From Chaetorhynchus papuensis (taxonomy: Eukaryota; Chordata; Aves; Passeriformes; Rhipiduridae): DNA of 64,000 bases. Shown in pieces: positions 29,601-38,992 of the stretch. The stretch spans positions 182,538 through 246,537 of the forward strand of contig VWYX01001131.1 of assembly GCA_013396525.1 (NCBI GenBank), given 5' to 3'. Below the pieces are notes generated by a model. The model was not told the origin of the DNA. It made no database searches and was given only the letters and a program-made list of their open reading frames with translations. Position numbers and translations under genes: made by a program. Position 1 is the stretch's first letter; each line of letters begins with the position of its first letter.

Positions 29601-30319
29601 CGGGAGCCTCTCCTCTTGTCCCTGCACCCAGTGCCCGGAGCAGGGGGGCCTGAGGGGGCCAGGACCCCCACGGGAGCTGGCAGAGGTCACCTCATCTCCA
29701 AGGTGGGCTCTGCTGGAAGGGTGGCCGTAGGCAACACGTTCCTCACATAGCAGGGCCCCCGCAGTCCCTCAGCCTCCCTCTTCCCACCTGGCAGCACATG
29801 GTCCTCCCACACCGCTTCTCCCCAGATCTTTGGGGCATCCATCCCCCTTCAGGGTGGTTTTACTCCTCCACCAAACACAAACCTGAACGTTCACTTCTCT
29901 CTGCTCCCCAAAGGACCCTGCCTGCCTCTCAGCTGCATCTCCCCAAAGCTGACCCTTATCTGTTCCCATGGTGGGGTTTTTTTCCCTAAAAGACCCCAAC
30001 CTCCAGCCTGCCCCCTGGTGCAGTCCCTGCATTCCCCCCCACATACAGACACCTCGTTACATCCCACCCCTGGGGTTCCTGTCCCATGCCAAGAAAACCT
30101 CTCTAACCCCCGAAGTAACTACACCTCCAAATATCCCATTTTGCCCACCTCAAGGATGCGCTCATGCTTTGTCCCCCCTCCAGCGCCCCTCTCATTCCTT
30201 CCCTCTTTGTGCTTCCCTGGACTTACTCTCGCTCCTCTCCCGCACGGATTCCCCTTGTCTGCCCTCCCGCGGAGTCCCTCTGCCCCGAGAGGACCCCCCT
30301 GAGGTCACCCTTAGGGATT
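14603..30319. other. intronic stretch, no gene seen
   Basis: Nothing gene-like was recognised. A GT-rich low-complexity run lies at about 28372-28426, and GC content rises from about 29550 toward the CpG island. The long frame at 29968-30753 comes from this rising GC content and is not supported as a protein. Confidence 0.55.
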
Positions 30320-30393
30320 CCTTCGTGCCCTGGACGTTCCGGCAGCCCGGCGCTGCCCCGGCACACGTTCCCGAGCGCGCGGTGCCCAGCGCC

Positions 30394-30497
30394 CACCTGT
30401 CCCCAGTGCCCGGTGTGCGGGGCAGGACGCACTGTCCCCAGTGCCCGGTACGCGGTGAGCGATGCACGATGCACTGTCCCCAGTGCCCGAAGCCCGG
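30394..30497. repeat. three-unit minisatellite beside the exon 1 donor
   Basis: Three copies of a unit of about 27 bases containing CTGTCCCCAGTGCCCG start at 30394, 30429 and 30471, at spacings of 35-42 bases. More degenerate CCCGGT-type pieces continue to about 30560. The array sits 145-250 bases into IGFBP2 intron 1. Its repeated GTGCCC blocks are distinct from the pentamer array upstream of the start codon. Confidence 0.8.
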
Positions 30498-30634
30498 AGG
30501 GCGGTCCCGAGTCCCCGGTCCCCGGCGCGCAGTGCCCGGTCCCTGGCGCGCCGCGCAGGGCGCTCGGTGCCCCGTCTCCGGTGCGCGGCTCTCGACGCGC
30601 CGTGCCGGACCCGCGGAGGCCGGGGCCGGGCGCT

Positions 30635-30640
30635 GCTCAC
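30635..30640 (-). other. IGFBP2: splice donor of IGFBP2 exon 1
   Basis: On the minus strand the exon ends in CCGCAG followed by GTGAGC, a consensus donor. The exon ends after the first base of a codon (phase 1), right after Ala-Glu-Arg-Pro-Ala. This matches the known position and phase of the human IGFBP2 exon 1/2 junction, where an Ala is followed by a split Asp codon. Confidence 0.92.
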
Positions 30641-31029
30641 CTGCGGGGCGCTCGGCGCTGGCGCCGTACTCGGCCGTGTCGCGGCGGCGGGCGCAGGTGC
30701 CCTGTCCCTGCACCAGGGCTTGCAGGGGCAGCTCGGCGCCGGGGTCGGGGTAGCAGCGCAAGCCGGCGGCGCAGCGCGGCGTGTAGACACCGCACGCCTC
30801 GGCCTCCAGGCGGGCGCACACCGGGCAGCAGCCGCAGCCCNNNNNNNNNNNNNNNNNNNNNNNNNNNNNNNNNNNNNNNNNNNNNNNNNNNNNNNNNNNN
30901 NNNNNNNNNNNNNNNNNNNNNNNNNNNNNNNNNNNNNNNNNNNNNNNNNNNNNNNNNNNNNNNNNNNNNNNNNNNNNNNNNNNNNNNNNNNNNNNNNNNN
31001 NNNNNNNNNNNNNCCCCGCCGAGCGCCAT
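30641..31029 (-). CDS. IGFBP2: IGFBP2 exon 1: signal peptide and IGF-binding N-domain (gapped)
   Basis: Insulin-like growth factor-binding protein 2 is a secreted carrier that binds IGF-I and IGF-II and limits their access to receptors. The 66 codons between the gap and the donor (30642-30839) begin with the family motif GCGCCPVCA. They continue through EACGVYTPRC, LRCYPDPGAELPLQALV, GTC and AEYGAS, the N-terminal domain signature of IGFBP2 rather than IGFBP1, 3, 4, 5 or 6. Eight of the 12 conserved N-domain cysteines are visible, and the other four should lie in the gap. The proposed start is the ATG at 31029-31027 (MALGG) in a strong GCCATGG context. The start frame and the domain frame do not agree across the 173 unknown bases, so the gap length is probably nominal. 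The linker and thyroglobulin-type C-domain are encoded by exons not in this window. Expression is probably driven by the GC-rich promoter just upstream. Confidence 0.95.
30841..31013. other. assembly gap (173 N)
   Basis: A run of 173 undetermined bases lies inside IGFBP2 exon 1. It removes most of the signal peptide and the first cysteines of the IGF-binding domain. The flanks are very GC-rich, which probably caused the sequencing dropout. Its length leaves the two coding sides out of frame by one base, so the true length should be 1 modulo 3 if the start codon is right. Confidence 0.99.
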
Positions 31030-31400
31030 GGCGGGACTGACGGGCGGCGGGGCCGGCAGGTGGACGCGCCGCTCGGCCCCCCGGCGGGGCGGCGCGGGGC
31101 GGAGAGGAGCGGAACCGGGCGGCGTGGCGCGGCGCGGCGCGGCACAGCACAGCACAGCACAGCACGGCCCGGCGAGGCACAGCACGGCCCGGCGAGGCAC
31201 GGCACGGCACGGCACGGGTCGGTTGGGCTCGGCGAGGAGTCGGGCTGAGCGGGGCTGAGCGGGGCCGGGCGCGCCGCGCCGCCGCTGGGTCCTAGAGCCG
31301 CCCCCGCGCCCGCCCCCGTTCCCCCGCGGGGATCGGGGCTGTCCCTCCCGGTGCGGAGCGGGGATCGGACCCGGAGTGGGCTGGGGGCAGCCGCACACAA
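31030..31400 (-). promoter_or_regulatory. IGFBP2: IGFBP2 5' UTR and proximal promoter
   Basis: This region lies directly upstream of the start codon on the minus strand. It is extremely GC-rich, and I see no TATA box at a plausible position. Two Sp1-type GC boxes, read on the minus strand as GGGGGCGG and GGGGGCGGG, lie at 31298-31305 and 31309-31317. Mammalian IGFBP2 promoters are also described as TATA-less and Sp1-dependent, so this fits. The transcription start cannot be placed from sequence alone. Confidence 0.75.
31121..31240. repeat. 24-unit pentanucleotide array (GGCAC/AGCAC/GGCGC type)
   Basis: The stretch parses into 24 consecutive pentamers without a break in register. The first are GGCGT and GGCGC. 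They are followed by a GGCAC/AGCAC core, and the units decay to GGGTC, GGTTG, GGCTC, GGCGA and GGAGT. An exact 20-base tandem duplication lies within it at 31161-31180 and 31181-31200. The array starts 92 bases upstream of the IGFBP2 ATG, so it falls in the 5' UTR or core promoter. A second small repeat, two tandem copies of GGGGCTGAGC-like sequence, follows at about 31242-31263. Confidence 0.9.
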
Positions 31401-34400
31401 GGTTGGGGATGACCCAAAGGGGAAGTGGGGAGTCTGACCATCATCGGGTGGGGGCCTTCTGCAGTGGGAGACAAGGTCTCCCTCCGGGCATGGGGTGTCT
31501 GTCCCGCTGAATACGGCGGGACCAGACACGGAGGGAATCAAGGTCCGCCGCACAGACACCTGGAACAGGGAGGGATGAAGATCCCACTCCACCTGGGGGC
31601 TGGGGTCGTGCCTCACAGCAACACCCAGTGCTGGGAGAGGGGGAACCGGGTGATCTCCACAGCCCCAGAAAGGAGCGGAGCTGAGGGCGTAAGCAAGGGC
31701 CCACTCTCACCCCGCTGCCCCAGAAGTGCCAGGCCTGGCACGAGCAGCCACATTTCAGTCCAGGTGCCACCATGGGGATGGGGGCCAAAAGCTGGACTCA
31801 GGAACAGTCCCAACACCGAGTTGCTCACCGAGTGTTGGGCCTGGGAGCCACCCTGCCACCATGGGAACAGGACCCTGCGGTTGGGTGAGACCTCTTGGAG
31901 ACCCAGGGCTCCACATCTATAGGGATGCCCCATGTCTCCAGCCTGGCTGCCCACAGGGCATTTTACCCCCTGACCAAAGCCATCTGCATATGACTCAGCA
32001 CCTCCCTTGTGGCACTGCCTCACGAGGGTGACCAAAAGTGGGGTACAACCAGAGGCGCAGAGACAGAGGGCTCTGAACTTGGGGGTTTTGGTGTGAAATG
32101 CCCATTTCTAACCCTATCACACTCCTTTTCCTGCTGCCCGACTGTCACAGACTACAGAGAAAATTTTAAGTACAAGGGGTATTACATAGAGGTGACTTTT
32201 TTTTCTGTAAGAAAAACATCGTAACAACAAAGCCAAGGGAATGCAACTGAGGTAATGAAGCTGGAAAACTCAGTTAATATCTTTGTGGGGTGTATGGTTA
32301 AAGTCAGGCACTGAGGCAGCCTGAGTTGCCTCAGCCACGGGAAAAATGTTAGCTCTGAAGCATTTAAAATTTGCTGGTGTCATTTTTTGTTGTTCTGGTT
32401 TTGGTTTTTTTCAGATTAAGAAAAATACAAAATGCTGCTGTTGACGACTCGCACAACACAACTATTGGCACAAGATTACTCACGGCTCTGGAGTTATACA
32501 ACAACGTGTTTGTTTGTGTGATTGATGACTGCAGGGTTGGTTGATGGACTGCAGCGTTCAGCGTGCTCTGGGAAATCTGTGATACGTCCTGGGTCTGAGT
32601 ATGCAGTCCCATCCCAGTCCCTGGGTCTTCCCAAACAATAACTCAGGTTTTACAAGAGTTTAATCAAGCATGGTCCCTTTCTCTGTCTGCCCATCATGCT
32701 GCAGATACCTTTCCATAGAGGAGTTACTCATTTGCTTTAATTTTTAAAACACGCTATTGCTTGTTTGCACTTTCCTTAAGCTGGACACTGATTTTAACCA
32801 ATCCCATTTCACTTTGGAAAGTATCCGGTAGGTTTTGGGGTCCCTGTGGCAGCAGCAGTCATTGCTCTGAGTGTAGGGGACTCTGAAATTCCAAGCCAAC
32901 AAACAGGTTCCCCTGAAATTACAACCAAATAACGGAGAGATTTTTATTCTGCTTCATGTTACAAAATCTCTTTTTCTATTACAGAAACCAAATTTTAGCC
33001 TGGGTGACTTGAGAAAGTCTCCTCAAGAAGACAAAAAAAATCCCAAAAACATTAAAAAAGCCCAGAATTTGCAATTGTTACTCCCACAAATCTCGAAGTG
33101 GGAAAATGGGATGCACAGCCCTGCATACCAGCAGCCCTTCAAAAGCCTCCCTTTTAAACAGATTTCCCAGCAGATGTTCAATAGAAAATGGAGCAAATTA
33201 TTTTCACTGCACACTTACAACTTCTCGGGGATAGCGGGAAGGAGGCTCTGGGTACCTTTTTTATGATCTGCTGTTGACTCCACTAATGACTCACATTTGG
33301 TTCCAATGAGATATTTTCATATGACTAATGAATCTATATTTGGAGGCGTAAGAGGGTTTGGCTAATTATCTGTTGCAGTCAGTTAAATATTCCAAGTATT
33401 CAGAGTAGGTTTTCTTCCAGTGGCAAATGTTATGCCCTCACGGTCTGTCTTCTGGTGCTTTAAAAGAGCCCAGAACTTTGACTCGCACCAAGCTGACATC
33501 TGGGTTTCTGCATGTGTAAGCACAAGAGATGGCCTGAACTTAATTATACAGCAAACCAATCCTGCGTTTTTTAGGTGGCCAATAGGTCATTCCCCAAGGG
33601 ACGATTTAAACCCGATTTTTCAACACGCACTTGATGCTTGCAGCAGCCCGTTTTGCTGGGGGCATTTGCTGGGGTGCCATTAATAACTCCTGGCAGGGGC
33701 AAATTCCTTCTAAGCACCGTTGTGTAGGCTGCTTGTGCACAAATCATTTTTCCACAGGGAGGGCTCGAAATCTGATGAGAGAAGGGAAGGTAGAGAGGAG
33801 GGTTAGGGTTAGAGGAGGGGGAGGGAAGGGGCTCTGCTGGCCCAGCTGCCTGAATTGCAGGAGGACATTAAACATAATGATCCTGTAGGGAAAGAAACCG
33901 TACGCAGCTCAGTTGTGGGAACGAGCCAGGATTTTCTGTTCTTATGCCTCTTTAGTAGATGCTCGGGCTGTTCTCCTTCTTTTATCACCGTTGTTTTCTT
34001 TGTCTGCCACTGAAGCAATAGCACCGGTGCAGATACAATGGATCAGATGTTCCCCCTGCCCCTGCTGCTGCAGCCCTGGGCTGGGAGACCTCTCTGCGCC
34101 GCTCTCCAACTCCAGCAGAACAATAAAGAAGATTTTACAGCTGTTGTGGGGATGGGGGGAGGCGGGGAGGCAGAGGGAAACAGCTTGAGTGCCCGTGGCC
34201 AGCTATAATTTCTCCAGTGGGTCTTTGCTGACAGTTTAAGGATTAACAAGTGAGCTCTGTTCCCAGGCATTTACCCCTCTGGATAAGCTGGCCTGTTTGT
34301 TCTCAAGGGTTTATTTCACCCTACAAAATATGGCATTGCCAAACAGATGTAGGCTTGTTCCTAGAAGGGCAAGTTATAGCTGAAGCTGCATCTCACACAG

Positions 34401-37400
34401 GCTTTAGCCCTTGGAATTGTTTGGAAATGCTACAGTATTCCTCCGACCCTTTTCAGGGCAGTTTTTTCCCACAGACGTGCTGGTTGATTCTTTTATGGCT
34501 CTGTCCTTTGTCAAGGATGAATTAGGAAAAATAAACTCACAAACAAAAAGTGGAGGCCCAGCACAGAGATCCTCTTGCTCACAATGATTAAGAAGTATTT
34601 TACAGCTCCGAGTGTGTGGGGGGAGAAAACAAAGTGCCCTTCTGCCTTTTTCTTTCCCTCATTTTTTCTTCATGGGTAATGGGGGTCAGGGGAGAGGGGG
34701 AAGAAAGAAAAAAAAGTCAAGAAGATTAAAACAGTGTTATTATTTTTAAAGTCCTGCTTTTCAGTAGACTGCCACAAAGTGCTTCGTGGTGAGTGCTGGA
34801 GAAAGTCTCCTGAGTCCCAGAGCTGGCATGGTGAGGGGCAGGTGATGATGAAAGGGAGGCTGTGAAGAGGAAGGTTGGGATTGGTGTATTTGGTCACCAG
34901 CATTTTGCTTTCTCCCTGGAGATTCAGCAAAGTCCAGCCATGAGTAAAAGGTACTGGGAGGTGGGAATTACCTCTGGCTCTCAGTGAAGTACCTCAGAGT
35001 GGGATGACAGAGGGTCTTCCCTCCCTCATCCCCATCCCTTCCCAGGGGGTGCCAGGGGAACATGACTAAGGCCAGGGTGAGTTCGTAGCAGGGGCAGAAG
35101 GACCTCTGCCCTGTCCTCTGCCCCTGCAGGGGGGTCCCTTAATCCCCCTCAAAGGGAACATTAAGCCTTAAAATCCAGGCTATTGGATCCCAGGGTATTG
35201 GCTCTCTGCCCCTCCCTACTCAGTCCCCAGGACTGCAGGTCCCAGTGGTCCAGCCCCATGCTGCCCTGGCACATGAAACTTTACCTGCCTTCAGCAACGT
35301 CAGTTCAGTAGCTTTGCTCATTGAATTGGGGCTGTGGGAGTGAGCTGAGCAGAGCCCTGCAGGGAGGAGGGAGGCACTGGCGAGAACCACTTGTTCCATC
35401 CTGCCCACAGCTGCTCCCCAAGGCAATCACACTAAACAGCAAGCTTTCAAGGAAATAAACAAATGGCCCAGAAATGAGTTCCCAGCATCACGTCTTCCTC
35501 CTCATCAGGGTTAGGAGCCCAGAGGTTTGCTGCATACCTCACCTGCACTGCCAGAGTTGCACCTGTGGTTGCACATCAGCCTTTTGTACTTCCACCCTGC
35601 CAAAACTCATCAGCATGTTTCACACTTCCATCAGCACTTGTTGTCTGGAGCCCAGTTGGCTCACGTGCAAGGGGCTCGGGTACCCCACAAGCTGCCGTGG
35701 CTCTGATCCACACCCTTAGCTCTGCTGCTCCACAGGTCACGCTCAGAGGTAGGTCTGGACCTGCTTGATGCCCCAGGCACCCGTCTCCATCCTCATATTG
35801 TTTTGCCCAGGTGCATCAACACAGCCAGAGTTCAGATGTCAGCAGAAGGGTCAATTATAGGCCACTTTATTTACATTCACCCTATCTGAAATGTTTTTAG
35901 AGCAGCCCTAAATGCATTATCTTTGAGCCTGATCCAGTAATTATGAATGCTTTGGAATGGTCCAGGCTAGTTTGTTTAGGTTTCTCCAGCACTGATTAGA
36001 GATTAGCAGAGCTAAAACCACCCATTAGCTGGAAGGCATAAAGCAGTGGTGATTCTCATGCTAAGGGGCCAGGTGCTCTGCACTTACCCTTCTCCCAGGC
36101 ACCACTGCTCTCCAGCAGCAGTTCATGGGAGGGAGGCAGGGTGTCACAAGTTTGTCTGGACTGCAGTTGCCTGCATAGCAGAGGCTTGTGCATTTGGACA
36201 CCCCAATAGTCACTCCTCACTCATCCCTATGCCTCCCTCAAAGATACCTTCATTAGTCTCAGGTGTACAAAACAGTTTGAAACCAAGAAGCTGACCAGGA
36301 GGAGGTAAGGAAAAAAGGTTCAGTATTGACCTAGGCAGATCAGGCACAGTGACTTGGCTTATAGGGACGATAAAACAAAAGCAGAGAGGGTTTATGTGGA
36401 GACTGTCCTTGATTTCTGCAGGTACCAGGGCTAATTGCTCTTGGAAGAGGACCTGGCAAGGAGACGTAGCTGAGGGAGGGGAAGGAAGAGCAAAGGTAGC
36501 AGTGCATCTTTGCAGAGATATTCCTACTTTAAACAAATCTCTGTTTGAAGTGGGCCTTGGGTGGTTAAAGGACCTGGTACTGTCCACAGCTTCTTTATTA
36601 CAGTTTCCCAGTGGGAGTTCTCAGGACATCAGCAGACTTGTTTGCAAAGACCCTAAATTCTCAGCATCTTTACAGACATCACAAAATCCCAGCTGTAACT
36701 TAGAGGGAATGGAGACTAGTACTCTTCATATTTGGTGACTAACAGCCCTTGCTTCTTACCTGAGGACCTGTTCTTTTGGCCTCAGAGACCTTCCCTCTCC
36801 AGACCACTCAACCACGACTCCCTCCGGTAGTAGGAGTGCTCCCAAAAACTCACGTGCCTGGGCGTAAGAGCCACCACAGTCCGTACACCTACCGAGTCTT
36901 CCAATATGACCCTTGGTTTCCACGGGGATTTAGATCCCAAGACAAAAGTTAGATTCAAAATCCCTTTGTTTCAGTGAGTCCAGATGCTAAAGGGTCCAGT
37001 ATCGTGGAGCGGGCTGGGACAGCCTCCCAGCCCCTGGAATAGCAAATGGACAGGATCCCTCTGACAGATATGAGAACCCAAAGATCCTTTTGACATTTAC
37101 ATTGACAGGCTTCCCTTGGTGCCTGGTACCCCTTGAGCGGGGCAGCGGGATGAAAGCATTTCAAAGCACACATAGATGCTTAAGAATTTTGTTAGCAGCA
37201 TCAGCCAACATTTCCACTTGCTTTGTATTTGCTGTTGGAAAAGTAATAACAGCTTTGGAGAACCTACTCAGGAGAGAAAACAGCTCTTTTCCAGGCACCA
37301 TGCTGGGATCTGCTTTGAGTAACAACATTGCATGCAGGAATGGAGTGGAAAGGGGCTGCAGCCCCAGGGAGAGCAGGGCTTGCTTACACGAGTCCACAGA

Positions 37401-38821
37401 AAGTGCTTGGATGGAACAGGATGAAGGAAAGGAAAGTGTAGTGCGACTACGTATTAAGAAAGAACTCCAGCTGCTGGTCTCTAGCTGCCTATGTCAGAGC
37501 CTCCTCGGGGAAGTAACTTTATTCGTCTCATGGGACAAATAAAACAAGTATTGGAAGAAGCACAGGGAACAGTCGTGTTTTGGCTGGGGCAAGACAGGCC
37601 ATTCAGATCTTGACTCGGAGCACAGAGCTCTCCTAGGGCAGGAGAAGCATTTGAAGGTACACTGACATTTATGTGTAGCACAAAGGAAGCCCCAGCACTC
37701 ACAGTCTTCTGGCTGTTGAGGAACAGGAGCTACTCCAGGACTGGGGAGCCCACATTTCTGGATATGGGGCCAAGGCAGAGGAAGATGGAGCCAAGAGCTG
37801 AGGGGACAGAGCATCTTGCAGAAACAGGTCCTCATCCTACAGCTCCCCAGGCCCCCGATAAGCTCCATCCCACCTCTGACCCTGCTCAGTAGCAGAGGCA
37901 GAGAGCACTTGTAGGGCACCTTGGGGCAGCACCAACTCTGCCGTTCTGCCTCCAGAGAGAACCCCTTGCCCTCTCCAGCAACAGCACAGGAGAAAGGCTG
38001 AGGAACCAGCCCTGTATAAAAGTGTCCTTTCCTGCTCCCGAGTTCAGAGGAACATCCCTGACGAGCAGCACAGCCACTCAGCCGACAGCAGTTCTAAACC
38101 CAGGGGCCAGCAGAAAAGCACGGGGCCTCAGCTCACAGTATTTAATCATATGCTTTATAGCACACTACCTGTCAAGACAGGTGTGGGAGGGGATGATCTG
38201 GATGATCTCACCCCAAGGTAGCACAATGAGCCCTCCTGCACTGGTGCAGCCCTGCTGAGACAGCCAGGCAGCCTAAGACACTCCTACAGCAGTGAGTCTT
38301 TCCATTTCTTCAGTATGTTTATATGTACCAGCCTGTGAACACAAGCACTGACACGCAGCCCACAAGCAAGACCCCTTCTGCAACAAACTCTCCAAGCATC
38401 ACTGCTGGTTTCTGGCTTGCTTCTCTGGACCCTCCCTGTGACAGAGGAGCTGGACTAACAAACTCTTCACTTCCTTGCTGATATGGACTCCCTGCCAAAG
38501 AAAAGGCGTGACTAAAGTAAGAAGGTTGGGCCACCACTGCCCAAGGCTGTATATTCCTTCCACCGCAAGAAAATGTCCCCTGGTAACCCCACAAACCAAT
38601 ACGTCCTGGAGTCTCCCACCTAAAGCAAACAGATGCTGTGCAAAGCAGAGGGTTCAGCTAGAGACCTACAGAGTTCCCCCTTTGGAGCTGGAAAAGGTTG
38701 CTCAGGGTCTGTTCTGATCCAGTTTTCAGTATCTCCAGGGGTGGAGATCCACAGCCACTCTGGGCTAAACCACTGTCCCTGTGAAATTATTTTCTTTTTA
38801 TTGAGACAGAACTTCACTCAC
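31401..38821. other. intergenic, upstream of IGFBP2
   Basis: No exon, retrogene or RNA gene was recognised. The first kilobase is still GC-rich and may contain further IGFBP2 regulatory sequence. AT-rich stretches near 33280-33420 and 35860-36010 contain several homeodomain-like TAAT cores, but nothing in them proves function. A two-copy GGTTAG motif at about 33801-33812 is too short to be a telomeric relic. Confidence 0.55.
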
Positions 38822-38992
38822 AGCAGCTTGCCCCTGTTGTTTCTTGTCCGTTTGTGGTGCCTCTCTGAGAAGAGACCTGCTCCATCCTCTCTGAGCCCTC
38901 CCTTTGGAGAGTCAAATACAGCAATTGGCTCTTGCCCTCTCTTCTCCAGGTTGAAAAAACACAGCCCACAGCCTCTCTTCATCACTTGCCAT
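38822..38992 (-). mobile_element. degenerate CR1 fragment
   Basis: Read on the plus strand, this follows the order of a reversed CR1. It runs from a TTTCTTGTCC block through GAGAAGAGACC, then TCTTCTCCAGGTTGAAAAAAC, then CAGCCTCTCTTCAT. The copy is old and shortened and lacks the terminal AATCATAGAATC-type end. It was identified by recognition of the conserved blocks. Confidence 0.65.

Larger units (their letters stand above)
1..30640 (-). other. IGFBP2: IGFBP2 intron 1 (partial)
   Basis: This is the sequence downstream, on the minus strand, of the splice donor of IGFBP2 exon 1. I looked for the conserved later exons: the linker exon and the two thyroglobulin-type domain exons that carry the CWCV core. 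I did not find them, so the whole stretch is called intron 1, which is known to be tens of kb long in vertebrates. It is ordinary non-coding sequence with scattered A-rich and GT-rich runs, for example poly-A of 17 at 10285-10301 and at 19687-19703. No frame in it resembles a known protein. That the intron continues past position 1 is an inference from the absence of exon 2. Confidence 0.75.
30320..31380. promoter_or_regulatory. IGFBP2: CpG island over IGFBP2 exon 1 and promoter
   Basis: Base composition changes abruptly from AT-balanced flanks to very high GC with dense CpG, and falls back after about 31380. The island covers the start of intron 1, all of exon 1 and the immediate upstream region, as expected for a broadly expressed vertebrate gene start. 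It also explains the long overlapping open frames on both strands here, since stop codons are rare in such sequence. The edges are judged by eye. Confidence 0.9.

Noticed and set aside
29968..30753. 261-codon plus-strand frame rich in Pro, Ser and Arg
   Set aside because: It lies at the edge of the CpG island, antisense to IGFBP2 exon 1, includes the minisatellite and has no family resemblance.
30164..31616. Very long open frames on both strands (up to 474 codons) across the CpG island
   Set aside because: They run through the N gap, overlap in several frames and on both strands, and result from few stops in GC-rich sequence. Only the IGFBP2 exon 1 frame has homology.
33801..33812. GGGTTAGGGTTAG, telomere-like motif
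   Set aside because: Two units only. Chance is sufficient, so it is not an interstitial telomere.
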